Assembly: GCF_000026945.1 (NCBI RefSeq)
Contig: NC_012861.1
Location: 1,426,001 to 1,490,000, forward strand
DNA from: Candida dubliniensis CD36
Lineage: Eukaryota; Ascomycota; Pichiomycetes; Serinales; Debaryomycetaceae
Length of the DNA stretch: 64,000 nucleotides
Direction of reading: 5' to 3'
Under the pieces are notes generated by a model. That model did not search any database. It was not told where the DNA came from and was given only the letters and a program-made list of their open reading frames with translations. The position numbers and the translations under genes were made by a program. This document shows, one piece after another, positions 1 through 11,157 of this stretch (positions are counted from its first letter, which is position 1; each line of letters opens with the position of its first letter).

Positions 1-677
1 ACCATAATAGATGCCCAACGGTTTAAATTAATGTAGACAAAGAATCTTTTTGTTGATAAGTAATACATGTAAGGAATTGCTGAAGCTAGAATAGCTACTG
101 CAAGTATTATGGCTGCCAGCAAATACAGCGAGATCATAAATACCCAGAATAGTTTCCTTGTTCCTCCAACAGGATGCCTCCATGTGAAAAGTCTTTGTGC
201 CAATATCAAATTGGTAGATACTAATAACACGTTCGGTATGACAAAGAAAACTTCACCAGCAATACCTTCTTTGACATTGACAATGTTGACAGCCCAGGTA
301 GCTCGCAATATAAATGATAACATTCTTATCATCATGGTAAAAGCCCATACAAGATTCAACATAAAATAATGACCTCTACTGTAATTGATCAGAAAAACAA
401 CAAAATGTATAACTGAAATAACAAGAAATATACAGGCAAATAATATCAGGGGTGCTACATCATTGTGAAGAGGGTACTTCCCAAGTAAATTGAATTGCTT
501 CCCCATGACATTATGAATGAAAATTGGAGGTAAATTTTCTCCAACAAGGTTTTTCCCTCTGGCGACAGTAACATAGGCACCAGTGCCTCTATCGGGATTT
601 TCAAATACGTGAAGTAATAATTCCAATAACCCTCTAGTAGCAGAATATGGGTCGTCACTCCCATAGTCAATACTCAT
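1..677 (-). CDS. Multi-pass membrane protein, DUF3112-like, partial (N-terminal part)
   Basis: The gene starts at the ATG at 677 and runs leftward off the window edge, so only about 225 N-terminal residues are present. I translated it by hand. It is clearly a paralog of the proteins at 9607-11157 and 12447-14003: all share a GTG turn near residue 30, the stretch NLLGKYP or its equivalent before the first membrane segment, the phrase INYSRGH or INTSRGH, and a near-invariant RLFTWRHPVGG after the third membrane segment. About four hydrophobic segments are visible here. Codon 77 is CTG, in a position where both paralogs have Ser (APS-I), which supports CTG=Ser. I infer a fungal-specific membrane protein of unknown function. 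The DUF3112 assignment is from memory of the family's look. Confidence 0.8.
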   Translation of the reverse strand, partial: MSIDYGSDDPYSATRGLLELLLHVFENPDRGTGAYVTVARGKNLVGENLPPIFIHNVMGKQFNLLGKYPLHNDVAPLILFACIFLVISVIHFVVFLINYSRGHYFMLNLVWAFTMMIRMLSFILRATWAVNIVNVKEGIAGEVFFVIPNVLLVSTNLILAQRLFTWRHPVGGTRKLFWVFMISLYLLAAIILAVAILASAIPYMYYLSTKRFFVYINLNRWASIM

Positions 678-2060
678 TTTATACTTCTTGTGAATTAATA
701 TTTGTCAGTTTCCTGGTCTTATTTTTTTATGGATGATTAATCGGATAGAATTGGACCAAATCGGTAGACAGAGACTGATCAAATAATACTTTAAGATGGT
801 TTATAAATGGTACCAGCATTCGAGTATTTTTTTTTTTAAAACGAAAAATGGAAAAAAAGAGAATATTAATATAATGGCAGCATCGTCTTCATTTATAATA
901 GCGTACTTATTCAGATACTATATTGATTGAGCTTAGCAGGTGCATAAAAGTTTTAAACTTACAATAATTCCAGAAGTATTGATAACAAAACAATTGAAAC
1001 CTAGTAGTTAAACATGTATTGCATGTGAAAGAAAGAAAAAAAAATTCTTTTTGGCCTTTCCAGTATCAAAATTCTACCAAATCGGTTAAATGAACAGAGA
1101 TAGTCCAACCGTTTGTGTGCGGTTCACAATTTTTTAGACATAATTATTAGTTAAACGGTTCTGTAAGAATTAAAATCAGTTTGAATGATTTCCTAACTAG
1201 GCAATCTTTATGAATTTCGAAAGGTAAATAACAAAAAAGTCTAAAAAATAAAAATTTTTCCCTTCATTTAAATTATGGGGACTGACAACTAATTAACCGC
1301 ACTGTCGAATTGATGCCAATCTGATTTAGTGTTTCTTGGCCAATCTTGAAGTTTGACATTTTTAAGGGACAGTACACAATATGTCACAAATATACCTGAC
1401 AAGTTGGGAGACAAAAGTTAGTACATCATGCTTGATGAGTCAACGTGGATTTCTTCAACAGCAGCATTCATGATCCAATATTATAACTTGACAAATCTAT
1501 TACATTGGAGGCTTATGTAAATCACTAACAAACAGTTTGAGTTTTGTTGGAACGCTTGTACCATAGACGTGTCGGCAAATTTCTGATGTAGAAAGAACGT
1601 TACGAATTTGATGTAGATAGTTTATAAAATCAGCAATACCATTAATACAACAAATATCGATTGAAAGTTAAAGATTCTGTAAAAAACTTCAATTCCATGT
1701 TCAAACAAATGTTGCCGATCGTATTGACAGTATTACTTTAAACTATCGTTACTTTAGAGTTTTCTTTCGTTTCTTTCGTTTCTTTCGTTTTTTTTTTTTT
1801 TTTTTGACGGATGACTTTTCTCCAAAAAGGGTTCATTAATTAAAACAAACTTTTGATATTTCCTAACGACTCTGATTTACAAAAAGAAAGTAGTAATTTA
1901 AACTTTTCGTTTCCTAAAAGCAAAATAAACCTGTACTTAAAAGGGGTAAAATAAACCTTAATATGTAGACGCTAAACATAAACAAAAAGCATTACTCTGA
2001 TATGTTGTGTAATAAGCCCTAACTTCTGGTGTAAACAAAAAATTCACCAACCCACACATC
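678..2060. other. Intergenic region, 1.4 kb
   Basis: This is the upstream region of the left-edge membrane protein gene plus the 3' flank of ARE2. A TATA-like element for the minus strand lies at 892-897, about 215 bp upstream of the ATG at 677. A short direct repeat of CTTTCGTTT units followed by a T-tract occurs around 1763-1806. No gene, tRNA or mobile element is recognisable. Confidence 0.6.
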
Positions 2061-3890
2061 CTAAAACACTAAATAAAGTGTACAAATAATACTTGGACCG
2101 CTGATAAACCCAAACCAGCAAATTATGTTACCTAACACCTTTTTATCCTTCATAAATTTACTTCTGCTCATAATTATCAATGGTATCTGTGACATTTGGA
2201 ACAATAACAAATAACCTCTCAAATTTCCAAAGATGACGTACATCACAAGTTCGTGTACTAAACTGGACAACAAAAATGTGATTATTGCCGCCAGTTGCTT
2301 ATTGACATTAAGTGCACTGATACTAGAATGGTACACATGCCTCAAGAGGAACTTATGAACACAACGATTCCATTGATTGGCAAACTCTGAAAAATCAGTG
2401 CATGACCACCATGGCCCATAAAAATCACGATCGGCAAATCTCGACAACTCGGCAATAGCATTCAAAATTGAATCCCAAATCAAAAAGAATGTAAACAAAT
2501 ATACCATCAAGAATGGGGGAATCATATCCATCAATAGAAAGAAATACTGTGGGATTCTTTCCAGTACTGGTAATTTGCGTGCAACTTCACATCTAAGAAC
2601 TATGGGATACAAATTATTCTCAGAGATAAGAATCATCAAGAAAATAATGCCAAAAATCCCAAACAATTTACCAAAAAAATAGGACCATCTGATTCTTTCT
2701 GTTCTCGGAAAATTTAGAGTGTACACCAATGTTGGAAACATGCTGTACTCAAAATAATTGAACAAAGTTATATTCTGTGGGAATCTGATCAACCCTTCTT
2801 GCTGTAGTTTGGCAATTGACTTATCTGTCTGGGCTAGATCAAATACATGATGATCCTCAGGATTCTCAGTAGTGGCATGAGTTTGATATTCCAATTCATA
2901 TTTGGTAAAGGCTATGCTTTCCTGGAGCACTTTCTCTGTTTCTTTTTTAGTGTGTCCTTTTGGTAACTTGACTTTTCCATGTTTCAATTTCTCAAGATAT
3001 TTCTCTGAAAATAACCCCTCCTTGTAAATCAGCCAGAGATATCCATTGTAAAACGCGTAGGAGTGCATCTTCATAATAAATACTAAACTGTGGAGCACTA
3101 AAAACACTTTGGCAATCCATGGGAAATCTAAGCAATACTCCAGAGCTATCCATAACCAAAAAAATAAGAACAACCCGTCAAACGCTGCCTGTAGCCACCA
3201 ACCAACCTTTTTCCACGATAAATACCCATTTTTGCAAGCATATTGTACGAAAAAGGCAAAATAGGTTGATAAATACATTGCCAAATCGACTAACCCAACT
3301 TTAAATAAATCTCGTTTAAACACCTTTACCACTGTCCATTGCAAAATTGGGGTTGAGTTTTCAAAATATGTATGAATAAAGTTGTTTACCATAGCAAAAC
3401 CTGTCGCCAACCAAAACAAAACATACATTCCAAAAAAATCAGTTTTATAAAATTCATCAGATTCAAAAATGGTCGAAGATTTTGCTTTGAACGTGATGTC
3501 ATTGAATCTAGATAAGTATTTGGATTTGTCAGATGCATGTTTGCTATCAATTTGTCTTTTCCTTTTTAGAAAAACCTTTTCTCTTTTTGAAACATCAACT
3601 ATAACTCCATTTAAGTCAGCAGGTGAGTCTTGGTTGTTACTTTTTTGTTTCCTTAATCGTAACTCATTTTGCTCAGTGGTTGGTACAGCGATAACCTCCT
3701 CTACTGAAGTTGTAGTTTCCTGCTGAATTATGCCATCCTTGTCGGGAACGGTATATGAAAGCTCGACCTTGGCGCTATCATCTTCGGAAGAAGAATTGCT
3801 ATGATATTCGTTGTCCAATGCCAAAGATTTCCTTCTGGCATTCTTATCTGAGATAGCGTTCAAGTGCTCCAGCGTGTTTGTTCTCCCCAT
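2061..3890 (-). CDS. ARE2: Acyl-CoA:sterol O-acyltransferase (ACAT/MBOAT)
   Basis: Predicted ER enzyme that esterifies ergosterol and its precursors with fatty acyl-CoA for storage in lipid droplets. The 609-residue product has a hydrophilic, acidic, Ser-rich N-terminus of about 150 residues. After it come many membrane segments in the MBOAT/ACAT arrangement. The family signature FYGPWW, followed by a Trp-Asn pair (cf. FYxDWWN), lies before the last third. The presumed catalytic His is about residue 546, in the hydrophobic segment LVHELVMYV. The length fits yeast Are1/Are2. I use the ATG at 3890. Two codons further upstream the frame only offers a GTG. The gene is downstream of ATP23 on the same strand, with 930 bp between. 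Confidence 0.93.
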   Translation of the reverse strand: MGRTNTLEHLNAISDKNARRKSLALDNEYHSNSSSEDDSAKVELSYTVPDKDGIIQQETTTSVEEVIAVPTTEQNELRLRKQKSNNQDSPADLNGVIVDVSKREKVFLKRKRQIDSKHASDKSKYLSRFNDITFKAKSSTIFESDEFYKTDFFGMYVLFWLATGFAMVNNFIHTYFENSTPILQWTVVKVFKRDLFKVGLVDLAMYLSTYFAFFVQYACKNGYLSWKKVGWWLQAAFDGLFLFFWLWIALEYCLDFPWIAKVFLVLHSLVFIMKMHSYAFYNGYLWLIYKEGLFSEKYLEKLKHGKVKLPKGHTKKETEKVLQESIAFTKYELEYQTHATTENPEDHHVFDLAQTDKSIAKLQQEGLIRFPQNITLFNYFEYSMFPTLVYTLNFPRTERIRWSYFFGKLFGIFGIIFLMILISENNLYPIVLRCEVARKLPVLERIPQYFFLLMDMIPPFLMVYLFTFFLIWDSILNAIAELSRFADRDFYGPWWSCTDFSEFANQWNRCVHKFLLRHVYHSSISALNVNKQLAAIITFLLSSLVHELVMYVIFGNLRGYLLLFQMSQIPLIIMSRSKFMKDKKVLGNIICWFGFISGPSIICTLYLVF

Positions 3891-4821
3891 GATCACTTTT
3901 AGGAAACCTGATTACTAATTGATGTGGCAAATGGTTAGAAGAGTTGCCGAGGGTTGTTCTGTCTTTGCAATTGGACTTTATAATATATGATGCGTATATG
4001 TTGTAGATGTCAGTTGCCTGATGTTCAATTGGCGGTGCTGATTAGGGCAACTCAAAAAAAAAAAAAAATACAAAATAAAGAAATCCTGTATATATAAGAA
4101 AAATGACAAAAAAGTAGTTGGAACCGTTTTACAAAAAAAAAAAACAGTAAAATAGTTGCTATCGGAGTTTAAATTGGAACGGACTGTGACAAATTAGTAA
4201 AAATAATCTGTTGCTTCTGGTACTGTTTATTAATATCGTATATGTAGTAGGTAATGGATAGTGAAAAGATTCTGAACTCGCTTGTTTTCTTTGCTTCTTT
4301 ACTCCTATTTAATAAAAAAGAGATTTTGCCTTTGCATTTATATGATTCAGAGGATATCGTTTATCAATCTCCTCTGAAACATCCAAACCAAAAGGATGTT
4401 TCGGGAACGAGAGAAAAAAGTGACCACCGGATAACTGTTTCAACAGACCATTTATATCCTTTTCACCCCTATAGCAAAAAAAAAAGAAACCGAAACGCAT
4501 GTCAGCTTTGAATTTTGGTATTTACGGATCTTGTTCAAAGGGGGGGTGGGAAAATACAATTATCCGATTTATATTATACTCCTCTCCGTATATACAACAA
4601 AGAGAAATTGTGATTCCATGACACTCTTTGTTTTAAACGATTTGATAGATACAGTCTAAGTTTGTATTTGAGAGTGTGTGTGATTAAATTACACAAAACC
4701 TATGTTCACTTAATATGACGTTTACAATTCGCCACCGGAAAAGATTTGGCAGCACAATATTCCGATTATCCAACCTATATCTATTACTATATACAAGGTC
4801 TAATTTCTAATTCTCTCTACT
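3891..4821. other. Intergenic region between ATP23 and ARE2
   Basis: ARE2 promoter region plus ATP23 3' flank. It holds A-tracts near 4053-4067 and 4133-4143 and a short G-run near 4541-4547. An 85-codon open frame at 4254-4511 has no family features and is probably chance. Nothing else is recognisable. Confidence 0.5.
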
Positions 4822-5601
4822 CTATTTATAGACTCTCTCAAAAGGTCTTGTGTCGTTAAAACATGAATTCCAAACTGTGCTGACTACTTTTTCTGCCTCT
4901 TCGGGTGATTTACAAATCGGATTACTGGAGACAGATAAAACAGCACGTCTCTTGATACAATCCTGAAATTTCTTTCCAAAATTCCCCAACCCGGTTTTCT
5001 TGATTTCTTGCCAAATTCTGCATTCACCACTAAGCATAGAAGCTCTAATTTCCGTACACGCATGATGTCTCAAGTTGTTCATATCGAGATCAAACTTCAA
5101 GTAATCATAAACATGAACTAGCTCATGGGTTAGGATATCTTCCAATTGCCACTTATTTCTTATCCAATTGGCACACAATAATATCCCTTCATTAGGATGA
5201 AATCCACCACCTTTTGTGAAATCGCACACATCACAAGTAATATTTTCCTTGGTTATTATTGGTTGCTTGTCCTTGGTTAATTTTTTGATATGATCCATCA
5301 TAAATAAAACCGAAGGAGAATATTCTAACATCCAATTACGATACTCGTTGCATTGCTGGCATTTCTCCTCAAGATTTCTATTGTTGTAATCAAACTCATA
5401 CTGTGCTTTTTCTTCGGGACTTAATCCTAACCCGGTTTGGTACAGAAGGGTTCTTCTCCACCATTCAAATCCATTAAGTTGGGAGTTCGGCGATAACTTC
5501 AATTCAGAAGAATCTTTTTGTGGGGTAGCAGCTGACATATTAGATTCACTTTGGACTGTTGTAGTTGTCACTGTAGAGAAGATAGTTGAACTCTTTCTCA
5601 T
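4822..5601 (-). CDS. ATP23: Mitochondrial inner-membrane protease ATP23
   Basis: Metallopeptidase of the mitochondrial intermembrane space. In yeast it processes the Atp6 precursor and helps assemble the F1Fo ATP synthase. The zinc-binding HELVH is at residues 159-163 (catalytic Glu160) and is followed by the family's LRHHACTEIRA stretch. Conserved Cys pairs C81/C84 and C123/C126 are also typical. At 259 residues it is the normal length. The ATG at 5601 is the first in frame. A second Met at residue 22 is possible, because the first 35 residues are Ser/Thr-rich and poorly conserved. It is divergent from SPE3 and shares about 640 bp of upstream DNA with it. Confidence 0.92.
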   Translation of the reverse strand: MRKSSTIFSTVTTTTVQSESNMSAATPQKDSSELKLSPNSQLNGFEWWRRTLLYQTGLGLSPEEKAQYEFDYNNRNLEEKCQQCNEYRNWMLEYSPSVLFMMDHIKKLTKDKQPIITKENITCDVCDFTKGGGFHPNEGILLCANWIRNKWQLEDILTHELVHVYDYLKFDLDMNNLRHHACTEIRASMLSGECRIWQEIKKTGLGNFGKKFQDCIKRRAVLSVSSNPICKSPEEAEKVVSTVWNSCFNDTRPFERVYK

Positions 5602-6240
5602 GGGAAATTTTTCTCCAATTTTTTACTGGACTATATACAGGAAAAACTGGATTTTTCAAATCAATCTAATAATAACAACAATCAAATAATAATTTCCACC
5701 AAGAATGTTTACATAAACTTGGAATAAAGCTAGAAGTTCTTTTGTTGCCTAAAAAGAAATCTAAATAGCCTCATGATTCTTTTAAAACTGATCTTTTTTT
5801 TTTTTTTGGCAGTTTTTGGTATATAATTCTGGCTCAAAAAAGTAATATCTTCCATGATATGTCATCTACACATTACTAAAGGTTATAACTGATTAGAAGA
5901 TCATTATGAACCCTCAATTACCAACAACTTGTTTACAAAATTGGTCCAAATCCCCCAGAAAAAGCACCCATTCAGTTGAATTAAAATAAGAACTGATATC
6001 CTCGAACACACGACCAAGTGAATCTTTTTCTCCAACCTTTTTTTTTTCGCTTTGTTCTGTTGTGTCTTGCTAACTTTCAAATTATGCAGAAGTTTTTTTT
6101 CAATTTTGTGATTAGTAAAAATCTTTGTTTTCCAATTACTATTCTGAAAAAATTTTTTTTTTTTCTATCCAAGGTCAAGTTTTAAAGATTCCTTATATTT
6201 GTCTTCTTATCTTAATAACTTTGAACACCTAACAATTACA
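5602..6240. promoter_or_regulatory. Shared upstream region of ATP23 and SPE3
   Basis: Divergent promoter region of 639 bp with T-tracts near 5798-5807, 6040-6048 and 6151-6164. The tract nearest SPE3 lies within about 100 bp of its ATG, typical of a nucleosome-free yeast promoter. I saw no specific regulator site that I would defend. Confidence 0.45.
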
Positions 6241-7134
6241 ATGGCTCAAGAATTAACCCATCCTGCAATCAAAGATGGATGGTTTGCTGAAATCTCCGAT
6301 ACCATGTGGCCTGGTCAAGCCATGTCTTTAAAAGTTGAAAAAGTACTTCACGTTGAAAAATCTAAATACCAAGATGTTTTAGTTTTCAAATCAACTACCT
6401 ATGGTAATGTTTTAGTTTTGGATAACTGTATTCAGGTCACTGAACGTGATGAATTCTCTTATCAAGAAATGATTACTCATTTGGCTTTAAACTCTCACCC
6501 AAATCCCAAGAAAGCTCTTGTCATTGGTGGTGGAGATGGTGGTGTTTTAAGAGAAATCTTGAAGCATGAATCAATTGAAGAAGCTTGGCTTTGTGACATT
6601 GATGAAACTGTCATTGAAGTTTCCAAAAAATACTTGCCAAACATGGCCAAATCTTATGAGGATCCAAGAACTAGAGTTCATATTGGTGATGGTTTCAAAT
6701 TTTTGGAAGAATACAAAAATCAATTTGATGTTATTATCACTGATTCTTCTGATCCAGAAGGTCCAGCAGAATCACTTTTCCAAAAACCATACTTTCAATT
6801 ATTGAAAGATGCTTTGACTGAAAAAGGTGTTATTACTACCCAAGCAGAAAACATGTGGATTCATATGGATATCATTTCTAAATTGAAGAAAGACTGTAAT
6901 GAAATCTTCCCAGTTGCTGAATACGCTTACACTATGATCCCAACTTACCCATCAGGTTCAATTGGTTTTATGGTTTGTTCCAAAGATCCAAATGCTGATG
7001 TTTCTAAACCAATCAGATTTGATTGGACCGATGAATTTGTGGCTAAAAACTTGAAATACTACAACAAAAAGATTCATGAAGCTGCATTTGTTTTGCCAAC
7101 TTGGGCCGATCAAGTTTTGAACAAAAAGGACTAA
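6241..7134 (+). CDS. SPE3: Spermidine synthase
   Basis: Transfers the aminopropyl group from decarboxylated S-adenosylmethionine to putrescine to make spermidine in the cytosol. Spermidine also supplies the hypusine pathway, for which LIA1 lies near the right end of this window. The 297-residue protein shows the nucleotide-binding [13 protein letters not shown], the [11 protein letters not shown] active-site loop carrying the catalytic Asp, and the YQEMITHL substrate motif. The start is the ATG at 6241. The open frame extends 14 codons upstream to a TTG at 6199, but the conserved N-terminus (HPAIKDGWF) begins just after the ATG. No in-frame CTG was noticed, as expected for a well-expressed gene of this clade. 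Confidence 0.96.
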   Translation: MAQELTHPAIKDGWFAEISDTMWPGQAMSLKVEKVLHVEKSKYQDVLVFKSTTYGNVLVLDNCIQVTERDEFSYQEMITHLALNSHPNPKKALVIGGGDGGVLREILKHESIEEAWLCDIDETVIEVSKKYLPNMAKSYEDPRTRVHIGDGFKFLEEYKNQFDVIITDSSDPEGPAESLFQKPYFQLLKDALTEKGVITTQAENMWIHMDIISKLKKDCNEIFPVAEYAYTMIPTYPSGSIGFMVCSKDPNADVSKPIRFDWTDEFVAKNLKYYNKKIHEAAFVLPTWADQVLNKKD

Positions 7135-7655
7135 TTATGATCATTAATTAAGATTTAGACTTTTTTTTTTTACTTATTTATGATAGTATCTATTCAATGA
7201 TAGTAAATTTCTGATTGGAATGTTTCGTTTTTTTTTTTTTTTTTTTTTTTTTTTTCTTCTCTCTGACAGCGAATTTAGTAATATCTTGTTGGATCAGGAT
7301 TAATGAAAGAAACCTCTATCTGGTGATTATTAATGATTCCAGCACTGTTTATTTTGAAAAAGTGTTTAGATGGGTAACACTCGACATGATTACCGAATCA
7401 AAATCTGGTCGAGGCTATTCCGACGGAACAAGTTACAAAATCTCATATTTGGTTTCGATTTGAGATGCGATGCAAATCTGACACCAAAGAAAAAGAACGA
7501 AAAAAAAAACAACCGTTAATTCAGAGATATGGTCTTCGATTTCTAAATACGAAATTAGTATCACATATTTTTTTTTTTTTGTTTTTCAATTATTTAATTG
7601 ACTTATTTTTATTCTTTTCTTTTCTTGGTTTGTTTAATTTTAAAATACCTTCAAT
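7135..7655. other. Intergenic region with a 28-T tract
   Basis: SPE3 3' flank and AAH1 promoter. A run of 28 T residues occupies 7228-7255. Another A/T-rich patch with T-tracts precedes AAH1 near 7569-7582. Open frames here are low-complexity and look non-coding. Confidence 0.55.
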
Positions 7656-8723
7656 ATGGCCCAATACCAATGCTCAGAACATATGGAAAATTTCCTTAGA
7701 GAATTACCTAAATGTGAACATCATGTTCATTTGGAAGGTACTTTAGAACCATCATTATTGTTCAAATTAGCAAAAAGAAATAACATCACATTACCTCAAA
7801 CATTCCCAAAAACTGTCGAAGAATGTAATGACAGATATAACAGGTTTGCTGATTTACAAGATTTCTTAGACCATTATTATATTGGGATGGGTGTTTTGAT
7901 TACTGAAAACGATTTCTACGATTTAGCCATGGATTATTTTGCTAAAGCTCATGCTGATGGATGTCTTCATTCAGAAGTTTTTTTCGACCCTCAAGGTCAT
8001 GTTGAAAGAAACATAGATATTGATGTTGTTGTTCAAGGTTTCAATCGTGCATGTAAAGATGCTAATATCAAATACGGTACTACCAATAAATTAATCATGT
8101 GTTTGTTGAGACATTTACCAGCCGAAAATGGGTTACAAACCATTCATTCAGCTTCTAAATATTACCAAAGTGGTATTATTCATGGATTAGGATTAGATTC
8201 CAGTGAAAAACCATTCCCACCTAATTTGTTTACTGAATGCTATGCTCATATCAAAAATAATTTTCCTCAAGTTGGGTTAACTGCTCATGCTGGTGAAGAA
8301 GGAGATCATACTTTTGTCAGTGATGCATTGAATTTGTTGAATGTTTCTAGAATTGATCATGGTGTCAATTCTCATCAAAATGAAGAGTTAATGAAGAGAT
8401 TAGCAGAACAGAAAACTTTACTTTCTTTGTGTCCATTATCAAATGTCAAATTGCAAGTGGTTAAAGATGTTAAAGAGTTACCAATCGATAAGTTTTTCCA
8501 AATGAACGTGCCATTTTCCATAAATTCAGATGACCCTGCTTATTTTGGTGGATACATACTAGACAATTATAAAGCTGTCCACACGAGATTTGGGTTTACT
8601 AAAGACCAATGGAGAATAATTGCATTAAATGGAATCAACGGTTCATGGTGTGATGACCAAAGAAAAAATGAATTGATCAACTTGGTTGAAGAAGTTTACA
8701 AAAAATATAAAATTGAAGGTTAA
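7656..8723 (+). CDS. AAH1: Adenine deaminase
   Basis: Converts adenine to hypoxanthine in purine salvage, in cytosol and nucleus. The 355-residue protein belongs to the adenosine/AMP deaminase superfamily. The zinc ligands HVH sit in the motif EHHVHLEGT near the N-terminus, the catalytic HAGEE lies at about residue 210, and the last metal-binding Asp is in SINSDDPAYF near residue 292. The motif pattern and length fit the fungal adenine deaminase (Aah1) better than adenosine deaminase. The ATG at 7656 is immediately followed by conserved sequence. Codon use is strongly biased, consistent with good expression. Confidence 0.94.
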   Translation: MAQYQCSEHMENFLRELPKCEHHVHLEGTLEPSLLFKLAKRNNITLPQTFPKTVEECNDRYNRFADLQDFLDHYYIGMGVLITENDFYDLAMDYFAKAHADGCLHSEVFFDPQGHVERNIDIDVVVQGFNRACKDANIKYGTTNKLIMCLLRHLPAENGLQTIHSASKYYQSGIIHGLGLDSSEKPFPPNLFTECYAHIKNNFPQVGLTAHAGEEGDHTFVSDALNLLNVSRIDHGVNSHQNEELMKRLAEQKTLLSLCPLSNVKLQVVKDVKELPIDKFFQMNVPFSINSDDPAYFGGYILDNYKAVHTRFGFTKDQWRIIALNGINGSWCDDQRKNELINLVEEVYKKYKIEG

Positions 8724-9606
8724 CACTTTGGAGATAAATATATAAAAGGTTTTATTATAGAAAGTAATATAGACAGCTGTAATAATTTAAATTTGTAGAA
8801 CTATATAGTCGGATATTATTCCCATGTACTAGTCTGCGTCATTCCTTAAATAATACACGCTGTACTACAAGCATAACAAGTGTTCTTGAAGAATTAAATA
8901 AAACCCCACTATACCCATAAAATGGTTAGTTGAATTTTTAGACATATTTTGCTTGCTTCCTTGTTGGGATAAGTTATTGCAAAACTGATGAATTTCAATC
9001 TATGTTAACTCCGTGGGTGCTTTTTTTTTTGTTGAGTCCTAGATTGTTGCAAATGATACTAGTGATGTTCAAAATATACTTTTTCACCACAAGTTACACT
9101 CCCATATATCACTTTCAAAGTGAGGGAGGATAATGATTGGAAGGATTTTACAATATTATAAGGAACTATATTTCCAATTATGTGAGGTACTCGCTATTAA
9201 GAAACTGATAATAACATACATATAAGATCCACATCATGTGCATTCACAGAATTTATATTTCTCCTCATTGGATTTAGTCCATATTTTCTAGAAACTCCCC
9301 TCATGACTAAAGATATTGGTAATTTCTTAAACCATTACAAATGATTCGACTTTTAGTTTTTTTTTTTTTTTTTTTTTGGAATTGAATGCCGATCTTTATG
9401 GAGATTTCTTTATCTATTTCATGGTTACTCCAGATTTTAATGAAGACTTTTATGTCAATAACCCCACCAGGAATTAGGATGGTAGCATGATAAGGGTGAA
9501 TTCACTTTCAGAAATGAATTTAAGAACTAAAGGAAATCCGGTTAAAAATAAAATTTTTTTACCTTTCTATTCTGCAATCAAGTCTTATTGTACTAATTGG
9601 TAGAGA
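8724..9606. other. Intergenic region, 0.9 kb
   Basis: Separates AAH1 from the membrane protein gene at 9607. It contains a 21-T tract at 9357-9377 and otherwise AT-rich unique sequence. No gene or repeat family recognised. Confidence 0.55.
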
Positions 9607-11157
9607 ATGACAGACGATTATTCAGTATCAGAAGGATTAATCCATCTTGTTCTCAGTATTAATAATGGTGCTGCTGAAGGAACAGGAATTATGCCTCTAG
9701 TGGGGTTTGCTCAAAATTTGATAGGAAAGAAATTACCTGCTGAACTCATATCTTACAATGTTGACACATTGAACAATCTTTTTGGAGGTTATCCAACACA
9801 TGCTGATTTGGCCCCATCAATTGTATTCACAGTATTATTTGGAGTCTTTACAATTGTTCACACAATCATTCTTTGCATCAACACATCAAGGGGTCATTAT
9901 TTTTACCTTTCATATGTATGGATATTTTACAGTATTATGAAATTTCTTGGGTTTCTTTTAAGAGCAGTATGGGCGACTGATATACTCAAGATCAAATGTG
10001 GATTGACATCTGAAGTTTTCCTTATTGTTTCAACATTCGTTATGGTATCCGCAAACTTGATATTAGCTCAACGCTTGTTTACTTGGAGACATCCTGTTGG
10101 AGGCTCAAGGAAATTATTTTGGGGATTCATGTTTGCTACATATGGGATGGTTTTGGTAGTTGTTGCAATCACAATATTGGCATCGTTTGTACCTTATTTA
10201 TACTTCTTGAGTGAGAAGTCATACAAGTCGTGGATAAAAGTAGTCCAATTTACTGCGGTGTTAATTTTAGCATACTGTTTTACCTCCGTGGCATTGATTG
10301 GTTTGTCATTTTGGCTACCCACTAAGAAAGATGAGAACAGGTATACTTATCAACCGTGGTGGGTTGAAAGTTTTGCACCCTTTTATTTTGTGAAAAAGGG
10401 AGCAGCACAGGAAGCAGAAGCAACATTTATGAAACGAAACTCCAACCACAGACACGCTACCCGTGTTATTGCTGCAACTCACCATCATTTTAAAATGGTG
10501 AAAGGATTGTCTAATCAGAGAGGTGACCTCAAACATAATGTGTCTATGGGATTATTAATCGTCTCTACAATATTGATTTTATTTTGTTCAATAGTCAGAG
10601 CAATAGTCGTATTCCAAGCAAGAAGACACAAAGTTTCTTCTTCTGCTGAAAGTGTTTGGTTTGGATACGTATGTTGGGGAGTATTTGAAAGCATAATCAG
10701 TATCCTTTACATTGTTTTCAGAGTCGATCTTAGATTTTATCGTCCTGATATATTACCAGCAGCAGTTAGAGCTATCATCACCGCCCAACAATCATACTAC
10801 CCTTCAGACAATGAAAGTGATGAAAACGATGATGACTGCTATAAACCTGAAATGGTTGATATTCCCCACCCACAACGACAACAATACCAGAACCAGCATG
10901 TATATGGTAAACACATTACTGGATTTAGAGAGGATGAAAAGCTGGTTCTTGATGAAGAAGAATTTGATGATATTGACTTAAATGAATGGGATTTTGGAGA
11001 AGTCAAAAAAGACATAACTAATACAAGTTCGGATCAATCTTTTGTCAACAGTTCTTCTAAATGGGAGAAGAAAACAAGCCCACCAACCCAAACTCAAAGC
11101 AGCAAATCTATCAAATTTCCAAATGAAAAGCTATCAGACATGGAATTTCAATTTTAA
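9607..11157 (+). CDS. Seven-segment membrane protein, DUF3112-like, paralog A
   Basis: Function unknown. The 516-residue protein has about seven hydrophobic segments: roughly residues 70-90, 98-118, 135-155, 170-195, 212-235, 318-340 and 350-372. Between the fifth and sixth lies a large polar loop rich in His and basic residues (HRHATRV, then THHHF). Other marks are RLFTWRHPVGGSRK, the Trp-rich YTYQPWW, and VDLRFYRPD after the last segment. The C-terminal tail of about 130 residues is acidic, then Ser/Thr/Gln-rich, and contains DIDLNEWDFG. It is highly similar to the next gene and clearly related to the partial gene at 1-677. I think it belongs to the fungal DUF3112 family. A sensor or scaffold role would be speculation. 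Confidence 0.85.
   Translation: MTDDYSVSEGLIHLVLSINNGAAEGTGIMPLVGFAQNLIGKKLPAELISYNVDTLNNLFGGYPTHADLAPSIVFTVLFGVFTIVHTIILCINTSRGHYFYLSYVWIFYSIMKFLGFLLRAVWATDILKIKCGLTSEVFLIVSTFVMVSANLILAQRLFTWRHPVGGSRKLFWGFMFATYGMVLVVVAITILASFVPYLYFLSEKSYKSWIKVVQFTAVLILAYCFTSVALIGLSFWLPTKKDENRYTYQPWWVESFAPFYFVKKGAAQEAEATFMKRNSNHRHATRVIAATHHHFKMVKGLSNQRGDLKHNVSMGLLIVSTILILFCSIVRAIVVFQARRHKVSSSAESVWFGYVCWGVFESIISILYIVFRVDLRFYRPDILPAAVRAIITAQQSYYPSDNESDENDDDCYKPEMVDIPHPQRQQYQNQHVYGKHITGFREDEKLVLDEEEFDDIDLNEWDFGEVKKDITNTSSDQSFVNSSSKWEKKTSPPTQTQSSKSIKFPNEKLSDMEFQF

Noticed and set aside
1300..2060. Possible LTR remnant in the first intergenic region
   Set aside because: No TG...CA terminal pair, target duplication or element-like sequence could be identified.
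4254..4511. 85-codon plus-strand open frame upstream of ARE2
   Set aside because: No domain, odd composition, and overlaps an equally long frame on the other strand. Most likely chance.
6199..6240. In-frame extension of SPE3 to a TTG codon
   Set aside because: The conserved spermidine synthase N-terminus begins right after the ATG at 6241. The extension is ordinary leader sequence.
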